DNA of 64,000 bases, from positions 1 through 64,000 of the forward strand of contig UCII01000026.1 of the NCBI GenBank assembly GCA_900472485.1. The letters run 5' to 3'. The position numbers and the translations under genes were made by a program. This document shows, piece by piece, positions 18,962 through 27,681 of the stretch. Numbering within the stretch: the stretch's first letter is position 1; each line of letters opens with the position of its first letter. This DNA is from Hyphomicrobiales bacterium (lineage in GTDB: Bacteria > Pseudomonadota > Alphaproteobacteria > Rhizobiales > Rhizobiaceae). Under the pieces are notes generated by a model. The model was not told the origin of the DNA. It made no database searches and worked only from the letters and a program-made list of their open reading frames with translations.

Positions 18962-19854
18962 CCTGCCGATGCCTTGCCGGTCTTGAGCCGGGTTCTCGCC
19001 AGGACATGCTCGCGCCAGATCGTGAATATGCCCGCCGCAACAACGATGAGTGCGCCTAGGATCATGGGCGCGCTCAGCTTTTCGCCGAATATCATGACAC
19101 CGATAATGGCGGAAAAGACGAGCTGCAGATAGGTCAGCGGCTGGATCACCACCGCGTCCAGCATGTCGTAGGCTCGGATGAGGAAATAATGGCTCGAAAC
19201 GCCGGTCAGGCAAAGAATGCCCATGAAGATCCAGTCATGGGGCGCAAGCGACGTCCAGAAGAACGGCCCGATGCAGGTCATGGCGATCGCGCCCACCACG
19301 CCCGTATAGAAAAAGCTGGTCATGGCGCCGTCCTCGCGGCTGACATAGCGTGTCAGGACGACGTAGAGCGAAAATAGCAATGCGCCGAAGAGCGGCACTA
19401 GGAAGCGCGCATCGAAGACACCGCTTTCCGGCTTCAGAATCAACAGCACGCCGACGAAGCCGAAGCAGATTGCCAGCCATCGCCGCCAGCCGACCTTCTC
19501 GCCGAGGATCGGGATGGACAGCAGGGCTACCATCAGCGGACCGGATGAAAAGATCGCCTGCGAATGGGCAAGGCCGACGATGACGAAGGACGAGATGGCG
19601 ACGACGATCTGTGCGGCGAGCAACAGGCCCCGGGCAATCTGCAGGACAGGGCGCTTGGTCCTGACGTTGCGCCGCAAGCCGCCGGGTGCGCGCGAAGCCA
19701 TCGCGATGGCGAAAAGCATGAAAGCCCAATAGCGGATCATCGCCACCAGAAGCGGCGGGTAGGCGCTGACAAGGTGCTTGGAGATGCCGTCCTGTATGGC
19801 GAATATGCTGATTGCCAACAGCGTGAAGACGTAACCGGTACTATTGGATTTCAT
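18958..19854 (-). CDS. EamA/DMT-family transporter
   Basis: A 298-residue inner-membrane protein with ten hydrophobic segments arranged as two five-helix EamA repeats (about residues 5-140 and 155-285), typical of drug/metabolite transporters. The substrate cannot be told. It is transcribed toward exoP and the two stop codons share the bases TTAG (18958-18961). There is no clear partner gene; the next gene upstream is separated by about 130 bases and transcribed in the same direction. Confidence 0.85.
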   Translation of the reverse strand: MKSNSTGYVFTLLAISIFAIQDGISKHLVSAYPPLLVAMIRYWAFMLFAIAMASRAPGGLRRNVRTKRPVLQIARGLLLAAQIVVAISSFVIVGLAHSQAIFSSGPLMVALLSIPILGEKVGWRRWLAICFGFVGVLLILKPESGVFDARFLVPLFGALLFSLYVVLTRYVSREDGAMTSFFYTGVVGAIAMTCIGPFFWTSLAPHDWIFMGILCLTGVSSHYFLIRAYDMLDAVVIQPLTYLQLVFSAIIGVMIFGEKLSAPMILGALIVVAAGIFTIWREHVLARTRLKTGKASAG

Positions 19855-19984
19855 GGCTTTCGAAGGAAGAAGATGTGCAAGGCCCCGGAGGCGCCGGGAC
19901 TCGGCGCCGCATTCACATTAGGTCATTCATCGGTTCAATCATAGGCTCCATGTTTGCGGTCCGGCCCACCCGCAGAGCCGCACA

Positions 19985-20545
19985 TCAGCCCTTTTTGCGA
20001 TCCGCGACGAAAGCCGTGAAGCCATCGATGAAAGCCGCAAGATTGTGTTTCACCTTCTCGTCGACGATTGCGCCATCGGCATCAAAGACACTGCCGGCAC
20101 GTGACACCATCAGCCGGCCGCCGAACCAGGCTTCGGCGCCGAGCGTGCGCAGCACTGTCAACCAGGCGTTCTGGCTGAGGATGGTGCCGAAATTGCCCGG
20201 CGAAGCTCCGAGGACAGCGATCGGCTTTCCGCCGAAAACCTGGGCGATGTCGGTGGAGGGCCGGCTCATCCAGTCGATAGCGTTCTTGAAGACGCCCGGA
20301 AGCGAATTGTTGTACTCCGGCGTAAACAGGATCAGCCCATCGGCTGAAATGGCGAGGTCCTTGAGTTCCTGTACTTTTTCCGGAATGCCATCCGCAGCCT
20401 CGAGATCGGCGTCGTAGAGCGGTACGCCGTGAATGGTGCGGGCGATCAGATCGACGCCGCTTGGTGTCAATTCGACGGCCGCATGCAGCAGGGCCGTGTT
20501 GAAGGAGCCTTTACGCAGGCTGCCCGATATGCCGAGTATCTTCAT
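19985..20545 (-). CDS. NADPH-dependent FMN reductase family protein
   Basis: A 186-residue flavodoxin-fold protein with the FMN phosphate loop GISGSLRKGSFNTALL at the N-terminus, LFTPEYNNSLPGVFKNAIDW (the conserved substrate/flavin segment, about residues 75-94) and GKPIAVLGASPGNFGT. Such enzymes reduce quinones, chromate or azo dyes with NAD(P)H; the natural substrate is not evident. The start at 20545 is preferred over 20557 because a G-rich Shine-Dalgarno (GGGGGAAG) precedes it and the family begins MKILGISGS. Confidence 0.86.
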   Translation of the reverse strand: MKILGISGSLRKGSFNTALLHAAVELTPSGVDLIARTIHGVPLYDADLEAADGIPEKVQELKDLAISADGLILFTPEYNNSLPGVFKNAIDWMSRPSTDIAQVFGGKPIAVLGASPGNFGTILSQNAWLTVLRTLGAEAWFGGRLMVSRAGSVFDADGAIVDEKVKHNLAAFIDGFTAFVADRKKG

Positions 20546-20812
20546 CGCTTCCCCCATTTGCCGTGATGGGAAGACATTTATGCTTCGCCGCCCTTCGTCA
20601 AGGCTGACGGAATCTTATGTGGTGAGTAACGACTTTGGTTTGACCGTGCTTGCCGCCCGGGAGGCATGATCCGGATCGGCGCTGAAGCCGATGCTGGAAG
20701 CCGCCGGCATCACTGGCCCTGTTGAGCCGCTTGGTTTCGGTTGTCGCTCCCGGGGAGGATCGCCTATGTCATCAGCGCTGACTGAGTAGTCCGCGGGCAA
20801 CTTGCCGCCCGC

Positions 20813-21250
20813 TCAGTCATGCGAATGGGTTTCGCGGTGATCTGCGCCGTCGCCCGATGGAATGATGTGCAGGTTCCCGAAGCGTACGCCGCGCTGTGTC
20901 ACGACGCTGTCGGCAAAGGTCTTTATTTCGTCCACCTTACCCTTCAGCACGGAGACTTCGAGGCAATCTTGCCCATCGATATGCACATGAAGCGTCGAGA
21001 CTGAAAGATCGTGGTGATCGTGTTGCGCTGTCGTCAGCCGGCGCGACAGGTCGCGGGTCTCGTGTTCATAGACATAGGCAAGGGCCGCGTAGCATCTCGC
21101 TTCGCCATCTATGGTCGGTTGCGCGCGGGTCACGGCATCGCGGACGAGATCGCGCAAGGTTTCCGAGCGGCTGGCATAGCCACGCTGCGCGCTGATCTTG
21201 TCGATCGTCTCCAGAAGATCGTCGTCGATGGTGATGGTAATCCGCTGCAT
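20813..21250 (-). CDS. nikR: NikR nickel-responsive regulator
   Basis: A 145-residue ribbon-helix-helix regulator. The N-terminal DNA-binding part (about residues 1-45) contains QRITITIDDDLLETIDK, the central ACT-like domain has HDHHDLSVSTLHVHIDGQDC. All four high-affinity metal ligands of E. coli NikR (His76, His87, His89, Cys95) have counterparts in this stretch with the correct spacing. NikR usually represses nickel uptake, but no nik transporter lies in the window. Here it follows cobM at 79 bases in the same direction at the end of the cobalamin cluster, so a link to cobalt supply or cross-talk is possible (inference). Confidence 0.9.
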   Translation of the reverse strand: MQRITITIDDDLLETIDKISAQRGYASRSETLRDLVRDAVTRAQPTIDGEARCYAALAYVYEHETRDLSRRLTTAQHDHHDLSVSTLHVHIDGQDCLEVSVLKGKVDEIKTFADSVVTQRGVRFGNLHIIPSGDGADHRETHSHD

Positions 21251-21329
21251 GTCCCGATCCTCTTTCGCCCCGTGGCTTGCCGTGATCGACTAGAGGAAAT
21301 TTCGAGCGGATTTGCAACGGTGCCCGGCG

Positions 21330-22088
21330 TTATTGGCGGCCACGGAAGCGACGCTGATAGGTCGGGTCGTAGAGCGAGCTTTCGCGGAAATCGCTGGCGC
21401 CAAGCGATGCACCGACGAAGATCAGAGCCGTGCGCTCGATCGGATCGGCGGCCACTTTCGCTTCGATCGTGGCAAGCGTACCCCGAATGATCCGCTCATC
21501 GGGCCAGGAAGCCTTGACGACGATCGCAACCGGGCAATCCGCGCCATAAAGCGGCGTCAGATCCTCGACGACGTCTTTGAGCGCATGGATTGCAAGGTGG
21601 ATGGCAAGTGTGGCGCCAGTCGCGCCGAATTTTTCCAGCGTCTCGTTGTTCGGCATGGGTGAGGCGCGGCCGGAAACCCGCGTCAGAACCAGGCTCTGGG
21701 CTACGGCCGGGATGGTCAACTCGCGCCCGAGCGCCGAGGCGGCAGCCGCGAAAGCGGGAACGCCGGGGGTCAGCGTGTAGTCGATGCCGTGCTGTTCCAG
21801 CCTGCGGATCTGCTCGGCAACAGCGCTCCAGACCGAGAGGTCGCCGGAATGCAGGCGCGCGACATCCTCGCCGGCTGCCTTAGCTTTGAGATATTCCGCC
21901 TCGATCTCGTCAAGCGACATCGGTGCGGTATCGATGATGCGAGCGCCGGGTGGGCAATATTGCAGCAGTTCCGGCGAAACGATCGAGCCGGCATAGAGGC
22001 AGACCGGGCACTTGCCAATCAGATCCCGGCCGCGCACCGTAATCAGGTCGGCGGCTCCTGGGCCTGCGCCAATGAAATGCACTGTCAT
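21330..22088 (-). CDS. cobM: CobM precorrin-4 C11-methyltransferase
   Basis: A 252-residue SAM-dependent tetrapyrrole methylase. It shows HFIGAGPGAADLITVRG at the N-terminus, VARLHSGDLSVWSA near residue 78 (the SAM-binding loop with an aspartate), and LTPGVPAFAAAASALGRELT. CobM methylates C11 of precorrin-4 to give precorrin-5 in the aerobic cobalamin pathway in the cytosol. It lies 19 bases downstream of cobL in the same orientation. Confidence 0.93.
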   Translation of the reverse strand: MTVHFIGAGPGAADLITVRGRDLIGKCPVCLYAGSIVSPELLQYCPPGARIIDTAPMSLDEIEAEYLKAKAAGEDVARLHSGDLSVWSAVAEQIRRLEQHGIDYTLTPGVPAFAAAASALGRELTIPAVAQSLVLTRVSGRASPMPNNETLEKFGATGATLAIHLAIHALKDVVEDLTPLYGADCPVAIVVKASWPDERIIRGTLATIEAKVAADPIERTALIFVGASLGASDFRESSLYDPTYQRRFRGRQ

Positions 22089-22107
22089 CGCTCTACCTCA
22101 TTCATCA

Positions 22108-23349
22108 TTATGGCTTGGTCCACGACCACTGCGTTACAGGCATGGCCGGCCGCCAGCCGGTCATCCGGCCGACAGGTGCGGCGCGGGCAATGTCGATGCG
22201 GATCAAGGAGCCGCCGCGGCGTGCCTGCTCGGCCAGCAGCAGCGCTTCCATTTCCGTCGTGACGGCATTGGCGACCAGCCTGCCGCCGCTTTTCAATTCG
22301 ACGATAGCGGCCTCAAGCACGCCGGCATCGCTGCCGCCGCCGCCGATGAAGATCGCATCGGGCGCAACGAGGCCGGAAAGAGCCGCCGGTGCCTCGCCTT
22401 CGACGATCACCAGGCCCGGCACGCCGAAATTGCCGGCATTGCGACGGATACGTGCCGCGCGCTCGGGCGATGCCTCGATGGCAATGGCGCGCAGCGACGG
22501 ATCGGCGAGCATCCATTCGATGCCGATCGAACCGGAACCGGCGCCGATATCCCAGAGTAGCTCACCATAACGTGGCGCCAGCGCGGATAGCGTCATCGCG
22601 CGGATCTCCCGCTTGGTGATCTGGCCGTCATGTTCGAAAAGCTCGTCGGCCAGGCCCGCGCTCAGCGGCAAAATACGCGCGCCGGCTTCCGCCTTGACCT
22701 CGATGCCGCAGATGTTCAGATCGTTAACGTCGGGGAGGGCAAAGTCAGCCGCAGTTTGTCGGGAGACTTTCTCGTGCGGGCCGCCAAGCGCTTCCAGAAC
22801 CGTAAGCTCGGATGGGCCGAGGCCGGAGTTTTGCAGCAGGGAAGCCACCGTGCCAGGACCCTCGCCGTCCGATGTCAGCGCCAAGATCTTGCGGCCGACA
22901 TGCAGGTGCGGCCGGATGAGATCGATCGGCCGTCCGTGCAGCGAGAGAACCGTCGTCTCCTGCAGGGGCCAGCCGAGGCGCGATGCGGCAAGGCTGAAGG
23001 AGGAGGGCGCCGGGATCACAGTCATTTCAGCGGCTGGAATGTGCCGCGAAAGCGTCGCGCCGACGCCGTAGAAAAACGGATCGCCGGAGGCGAGAACCAC
23101 CGTCGGCTTGCCGCGCCGGGCAAGCACCGCCTCGACGGATTTTTCGAATGGCAAAAGCCATTGATGCGTTTCGCCAGATATCAGCGAGCTCATCAGTTCG
23201 ATATGGCGCGCGCCCCCAAAGACGATCGGCGATGAGGCGATCAGCCGCTTGGCTTCGTCGCCGAGGCCAGCTGGACCGTCTTCGCCGATGCCGATAAGAG
23301 TGAGCCAGCGTTGAATTGAAGGTGTCTCAGCCATGGGCAAGGCCCGCAT
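22108..23349 (-). CDS. cobL: CobL precorrin-6Y C5,15-methyltransferase (decarboxylating)
   Basis: A 413-residue fusion of a CbiE-type methylase (about residues 12-205, with IGIGEDGPAGLGDEA and VVLASGDPFFYGVGATL) and a CbiT-type methylase/decarboxylase (about 215-413, with KREIRAMTLSALAPRYG, LLWDIGAGSGSIGIEW and AIFIGGGGSDAG). It methylates C5 and C15 of dihydro-precorrin-6 and removes the acetate carboxyl at C12. Two starts are possible: the ATG at 23349 has AGGA six bases upstream; the ATG at 23334 begins MAETPS. Either way the start overlaps the divergent cobK start, and the ribosome binding site lies within cobK. Confidence 0.92.
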   Translation of the reverse strand: MRALPMAETPSIQRWLTLIGIGEDGPAGLGDEAKRLIASSPIVFGGARHIELMSSLISGETHQWLLPFEKSVEAVLARRGKPTVVLASGDPFFYGVGATLSRHIPAAEMTVIPAPSSFSLAASRLGWPLQETTVLSLHGRPIDLIRPHLHVGRKILALTSDGEGPGTVASLLQNSGLGPSELTVLEALGGPHEKVSRQTAADFALPDVNDLNICGIEVKAEAGARILPLSAGLADELFEHDGQITKREIRAMTLSALAPRYGELLWDIGAGSGSIGIEWMLADPSLRAIAIEASPERAARIRRNAGNFGVPGLVIVEGEAPAALSGLVAPDAIFIGGGGSDAGVLEAAIVELKSGGRLVANAVTTEMEALLLAEQARRGGSLIRIDIARAAPVGRMTGWRPAMPVTQWSWTKP

Positions 23350-24103
23350 TCTGATCCTGGGCGGTACGACGGAGGCCCGAGCATTGGCGACGGCTCTCGC
23401 CTCGCGAGCGGATTTCGAGGTGGTTCTGTCGCTTGCCGGACGAACCGCCGATCCCGCCCCGCAGCCTGTTCCGGTGCGCAGCGGCGGTTTCGGCGGCGCT
23501 GAGGGGCTTGCCCGTTATGTCGGCGATGAAAAGATCGATCTGGTGGTCGATGCCACCCATCCCTTCGCGGCCCGCATCTCGGCCAATGCCGCAGCGGCTG
23601 CTGCTCAATGCCATGTGTCCGCTTTCGCGCTGCGCCGTCCGGCCTGGGTGCCGGTCGAAGGCGATGACTGGCTCTCGGTGCACAGCGTCTCGCAGGCTAT
23701 CGCCGCCGTCGGTGATGCGCCTTTGCGCGTTTTCCTCGCAACAGGCCGGCAGGAGGCGCACCAGGCGAACGCCGCGCCGCAGCACCATTATTGGGTCCGC
23801 AGCGTCGATCCCGTCGAACCGCCGCTGACGGTGCCTGATGTCAGCTACATTCACAGCCGGGGTCCGTTTCGCCTGGCCGACGAGCTTGACATGCTGCGAC
23901 AGCATCAGATCGAGGTCGTCGTCGCCAAGAACAGCGGCGGTGACGCGACCTACGGCAAGATCGAGGCCGCAAGGCAGCTTAGCGTCAAGGTGATCATGGT
24001 CGAGCGCGCTGAGGCCGCCGGTCTGCCGGTTGTCGAAACGGTGGAGGCTGCGCTCGGTCGGATCGATCATTTCGTCTCTTCTCTGATGAAACGCGGCGTA
24101 TAG
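23333..24103 (+). CDS. cobK: CobK precorrin-6A reductase
   Basis: A 256-residue NADPH-dependent reductase that reduces precorrin-6A to dihydro-precorrin-6 (precorrin-6B). It starts with the nucleotide-binding ILGGTTEARALATALA, then LVVDATHPFAARISANAA (about residues 64-81), and late VVAKNSGGDATYGKIEAARQL, the family C-terminal signature. This is the only plus-strand gene of the cob cluster. Its ATG (AAGGTG nine bases upstream) overlaps the cobL start on the other strand, and its last 37 bases overlap the end of cobJ. Confidence 0.93.
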   Translation: MGKARILILGGTTEARALATALASRADFEVVLSLAGRTADPAPQPVPVRSGGFGGAEGLARYVGDEKIDLVVDATHPFAARISANAAAAAAQCHVSAFALRRPAWVPVEGDDWLSVHSVSQAIAAVGDAPLRVFLATGRQEAHQANAAPQHHYWVRSVDPVEPPLTVPDVSYIHSRGPFRLADELDMLRQHQIEVVVAKNSGGDATYGKIEAARQLSVKVIMVERAEAAGLPVVETVEAALGRIDHFVSSLMKRGV

Positions 24104-24831
24104 ACCAGATCCGGACGTCCTTCGCGGGCGATGATGCGGGTTTCGGTCGAGCCGATGATGACGCAGGTCGCCATATCCGCTTGTGCCGCCTCCGCATCTG
24201 CGAGCCGAGCCACCGTCATCCGCTCGTCAGGACGACCGGCGGCCCGGCCGAAGATGACAAGTGTTTCACCGGGCAGTACGGCGCGCAGAATTTCGAAGGC
24301 TTTGCCGAGTTGCCAGGGGCGAGCCTTGCTGATCGGATTGTAGAGCGCAATCACGAAGCCTGCTTCGGCGACCGCACGAAGCCGGTTTTCGATCAGCGGC
24401 CAGGGCTTCAAATTGTCCGATAGCGAGATGGCGCAAAAATCGTGCCCGAGAGGCGCGCCAATACGCGCAGCGACTGCAAGCATGGCTGTTATGCCGGGCA
24501 CGACCACGAGGTCGATTGTGCGCCATTCCGCCGGGCCATCATCGATCGCCTCGCAGACGGCGGCCGCCATGGCAAAAACGCCGGGATCGCCGCCAGAGAC
24601 GACGCAGACATTGACGCCGGCTGCCGCCCTCTGCAGCGCCACCTTAGCGCGGTCCAGCTCCTCGCGATTGTCGGATGCCTGACGGATCTGGTCACTGCGG
24701 AGCGTCAGGCGGTCGAGATAGGGACCGTAACCGTAGAATTCATGGGCATCAGCGACGGCAGCCAGCGCCTCCGGCGTCGTTTGCGCGGGATTGCCGGGGC
24801 CGGTGCCGATCACATAGAGGCGCCCGCTCAT
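24067..24831 (-). CDS. cobJ: CobJ precorrin-3B C17-methyltransferase
   Basis: A 254-residue tetrapyrrole methylase with the N-terminal VIGTGPGNPAQTTPEALAA, CVVSGGDPGVFAMAAAV (SAM loop, about residues 76-92), VVPGITAMLAVAARIGAPLG and ALYNPISKARPWQL. CobJ performs the ring-contraction step, methylating C17 of precorrin-3B to give precorrin-4. It overlaps cobI by four bases (24828-24831) in an ATGA arrangement. Its 3' end overlaps the convergent cobK by 37 bases. Confidence 0.94.
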   Translation of the reverse strand: MSGRLYVIGTGPGNPAQTTPEALAAVADAHEFYGYGPYLDRLTLRSDQIRQASDNREELDRAKVALQRAAAGVNVCVVSGGDPGVFAMAAAVCEAIDDGPAEWRTIDLVVVPGITAMLAVAARIGAPLGHDFCAISLSDNLKPWPLIENRLRAVAEAGFVIALYNPISKARPWQLGKAFEILRAVLPGETLVIFGRAAGRPDERMTVARLADAEAAQADMATCVIIGSTETRIIAREGRPDLVYTPRFIREETK

Positions 24832-25565
24832 GGCCTGCTTTCCCAGCCAGGAACCAGAACCAACGAGAAATAAGGTGCCTCGGCATCGTCGCGGCTGGCA
24901 AGTGGCGTCATGGCGCCGTTCGCCATCGTGCCGCGCTCGACATAGATCGCTTCTTCCAGCCGGCCGGCGGCATCGAGCGCGCGGCGGATTTTTGGCAGAT
25001 TGCGGCCGACCTTCATGATGACGGCCGCTTGCGTGTCGCCCAGGCGGCGGGTGAGCTCAGCCTCTGCCATCGTTCCCGGCAGCACGGAGAGAACGTCGTC
25101 TCCCTGCACCATCGGCAAGCCGGCGAGCGACCAGCAGCCGGACATGGCCGTCACGCCCGGAATGACCTCTGTGGGGAAGCGATCGGCAAGGCGCACATGC
25201 AGGTGCATATAGGAGCCGTAAAACAGCGGATCGCCTTCGCTGAGCACGGCAACCGTCTTTCCCTCACGCAGATGCGCCGCCACCATTTCGGCCGAGGCGT
25301 CATAGAAAGCGGTGATCTGACTGAGATATTCCGATGCGTCCTTATCGATCTCGGTGGTGACCGGATAGTAGAGCGGCAGCAATTTTACATCGGCTCTCAG
25401 AAGCTCGCCGACGATGGCTTTGCCGTTGCCGCCTCGGCCTTGCTTGGCAAAATAGGCGACCACGTCGGCGCGCTCCAAAGCCTTGACGGCCTTGACCGTC
25501 AGCAATTCCGGATCACCGGGGCCGGTGCCGACACCGATCAGACTTCCGTTGGACGGCGCGCTCAT
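24828..25565 (-). CDS. cobI: CobI precorrin-2 C20-methyltransferase
   Basis: A 245-residue tetrapyrrole methylase that methylates C20 of precorrin-2 to precorrin-3A. It contains LIGVGTGPGDPELLTVKAVK at the N-terminus, VAVLSEGDPLFYGSYMHLH (about residues 100-118), and VIPGVTAMSGCWSLAGLPM. The start at 25565 overlaps the cobH stop (ATGA); the frame continues upstream to 25904 only as an open frame inside cobH. Its own stop overlaps cobJ. Confidence 0.94.
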   Translation of the reverse strand: MSAPSNGSLIGVGTGPGDPELLTVKAVKALERADVVAYFAKQGRGGNGKAIVGELLRADVKLLPLYYPVTTEIDKDASEYLSQITAFYDASAEMVAAHLREGKTVAVLSEGDPLFYGSYMHLHVRLADRFPTEVIPGVTAMSGCWSLAGLPMVQGDDVLSVLPGTMAEAELTRRLGDTQAAVIMKVGRNLPKIRRALDAAGRLEEAIYVERGTMANGAMTPLASRDDAEAPYFSLVLVPGWESRP

Positions 25566-26194
25566 AGGCCAGGCCTCGCGAGAGCGTTGAGTGCCGCTGC
25601 CGTCATGGCGCTGCCGCCTAGCCGGCCGCGCACGATGGCAAAGGGAACGCCATAGGAGTTTTCGGCGAGTGCATCCTTCGATTCTGCCGCGCCGACGAAA
25701 CCGACGGGCATGCCGATGATGGCGGCAGGCTTGGGAGCGCCGTCGCGCAGCATTTCCAGAAGGTGGAAGAGGGCGGTCGGCGCATTGCCGATGGCAACGA
25801 CGGAGCCGGCAAGGCGATCGGTCCAAAGATGCATGGCCGCAGCCGAGCGCGTGTTGCCGATGGTCTTGGCGATCTCGGCCGTGCGCGGATCCTGCAAGGT
25901 GCAAATCACTTCGTTGGCGGCAGGCAGGCGGGCGCGGGTCACGCCGCGAGCGACCATTTCCGCGTCGCAGAAGATCGGCGCACCATCAGCCAGCGCTTTG
26001 CGGGCGGACGCGACGAAATCGGGCGAGAACAGGAAATGCTCCGCGGCTTCCACCAATCCGCAGGCATGGATCATGCGGACTGCGACATCGGCCTCGGCTT
26101 CGGGAAAACGCTGGAGATCGGCTTCGCTGCGGATGATTGCGAAGGAGCGTTCATAGATCGCATCTCCCTCGCGGATATAGTCATAGTCAGGCAT
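25562..26194 (-). CDS. cobH: CobH precorrin-8X methylmutase
   Basis: A 210-residue protein of the CobH/CbiC family that moves the C11 methyl group to C12, turning precorrin-8X into hydrogenobyrinate. Visible family motifs are DYIREGDAIYERSFAIIR near the N-terminus, RMIHACGLVEAAEHFLFS with the catalytic histidine at about residue 43, FCDAEMVARGVTRARLP, and AIIGMPVGFVGAAESKDAL. It is three bases from cobG upstream and overlaps cobI downstream. Confidence 0.95.
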   Translation of the reverse strand: MPDYDYIREGDAIYERSFAIIRSEADLQRFPEAEADVAVRMIHACGLVEAAEHFLFSPDFVASARKALADGAPIFCDAEMVARGVTRARLPAANEVICTLQDPRTAEIAKTIGNTRSAAAMHLWTDRLAGSVVAIGNAPTALFHLLEMLRDGAPKPAAIIGMPVGFVGAAESKDALAENSYGVPFAIVRGRLGGSAMTAAALNALARPGL

Positions 26195-26196
26195 TT

Positions 26197-27624
26197 CTAT
26201 CCCTGTCGTAAAGCCGTCGCGATTGCGTCCCGGCCGAGCCGTTTAAGACACTGCTGTGCCGATTCGCCAGCAGCTTTGTTGTTTCGCACCAGTTCTCCGA
26301 GCGCAGCCAACGCTGGTTTCAGGTCTTCCTTGTGGATGTAAGCCACCGGCTCTGATGATGATGACCCATTTACGACAATAGCATAGCCCGTTGCAGCACC
26401 GACAATGGTCAGCATTGCCGGAGACGGGTGAGCACAGCCTTTCGTGCAGCCGGACAGATGTACCTTGAGCGAGCCGTCAAGCAGGTCGGCGCCCAATTTG
26501 ATGAGATCGGCCGCCGCCTGCTTCGTTGCAAAGTGGGCCGAGGCGCACGCGCCGGCGCCAGCGCAGGGGATTACATGATTTGCCGGATCATCGGCCCGCG
26601 TCTGGAGGCCGCAATCGGCTGCCGTGGCTAGGATGTCTTCAATGCGATCGCGAGGAAGCCCGAGCAATAGCAGGCTGTGCGCCGGCCCCGTCCGAATATC
26701 ATGCACTCCCGCCACCTCAGCCGCATCGAGAAAGCGAATGAGATCTTGGGCGTGGATGCGACCGAAGGCCGGTCGTAGGCCGAGGGCCGCATACTGCTTG
26801 CCGAGCGGGATGAGGCCGACAGGAGAGATCAGGGTAGCGCTTTCGACGGGTGAGAAACGGGAGGCGGCCGGAAGTTGCGCTTGCAAAGAGGCAATGTCCA
26901 GATCGCGGCCGCGAGCGCGAGGACCGATTGCGGTCAATGCTTTCACCAGCGTGATAACACCGGGAATTGCTTGCTCGCCGGTCAAGTCGGCAAGCGGCGT
27001 AGCCGTCGCCTGCGTTCCGGCAATCGCAAGCCTCCACAGTTGGCTGCCATCTGCGGAATTGACAGCCTTCAGCCTGATATCCGCGGAGATTTCGTCAAGG
27101 ACGAGCCGGCCGCCGCCGTCGACGATAATGGCGAGCTTTGCAGCCAGCAATGGCTTGGGATGAAGTGCATCGATGGCGCTTCGCAGGCGCTCAGAAAGCC
27201 CGCGTGCATCAGCAATCTCAGACGGATCGACACCGCTGAGCGGCGGGACTTCGATCGTGACGCCGGTCTCCGGCACGATGCCGGCGCGGTCGATATCGGC
27301 AGCCAGTCCCGGCATGCTTTGCGGTGTCATACCGCGCAGCTGAAAATTGCCCCGCGCGGTGATCTCGATCAGACCGTTGCCATGCTTTTCTGTAGCCTCG
27401 GCCAAGGCGCGAAGTTGAGCGACGGTGAGGCCCGGCGTTGATGGCCGCAGGCGTACGAGCAAACCGTCGCCCGTCTGCATCGGCGCGCTCAAGGAGGGGC
27501 AGGCACCGCGAACCATGGAGGGTAGGGGCGACGCAACGCCATCCTCGGCAGCTCCCCTCTCAGAGAAGCATGCCTGGTCCTCCATTGTCTGCGTGTCGGC
27601 CGCAACCATAAAACTGCCCTTCAT
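26197..27624 (-). CDS. cobG: CobG precorrin-3B synthase
   Basis: A 475-residue ferredoxin-dependent nitrite/sulfite reductase family protein. CobG is the oxygen-using monooxygenase that makes precorrin-3B from precorrin-3A and marks the aerobic pathway. The Fe4S4 ligands are seen as CAGAGAC (about residue 367) and CTKGC (about 403), with LIEITARGNFQLRGM near residue 95. The first 50 residues are not conserved. Start choice is open: a TTG at 27645, ATGs at 27633, 27624 and 27609 are in frame; 27624 has AAGGAA nine bases upstream and 27609 has AAGGG eight bases upstream. Confidence 0.9.
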   Translation of the reverse strand: MKGSFMVAADTQTMEDQACFSERGAAEDGVASPLPSMVRGACPSLSAPMQTGDGLLVRLRPSTPGLTVAQLRALAEATEKHGNGLIEITARGNFQLRGMTPQSMPGLAADIDRAGIVPETGVTIEVPPLSGVDPSEIADARGLSERLRSAIDALHPKPLLAAKLAIIVDGGGRLVLDEISADIRLKAVNSADGSQLWRLAIAGTQATATPLADLTGEQAIPGVITLVKALTAIGPRARGRDLDIASLQAQLPAASRFSPVESATLISPVGLIPLGKQYAALGLRPAFGRIHAQDLIRFLDAAEVAGVHDIRTGPAHSLLLLGLPRDRIEDILATAADCGLQTRADDPANHVIPCAGAGACASAHFATKQAAADLIKLGADLLDGSLKVHLSGCTKGCAHPSPAMLTIVGAATGYAIVVNGSSSSEPVAYIHKEDLKPALAALGELVRNNKAAGESAQQCLKRLGRDAIATALRQG

Positions 27625-27681
27625 AAGGGACATTTCCTTGCACAAACCGGATCGGCGGGCAAACGATTTGGTATTCGGCGT

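Noticed and set aside
20558..20812. Possible pseudogene or cobalamin riboswitch between the FMN reductase and nikR
   Set aside because: The plus-strand frame gives only short unrelated stretches and the riboswitch core elements (GCCACTG, AGGAGACC-like) are not visible.
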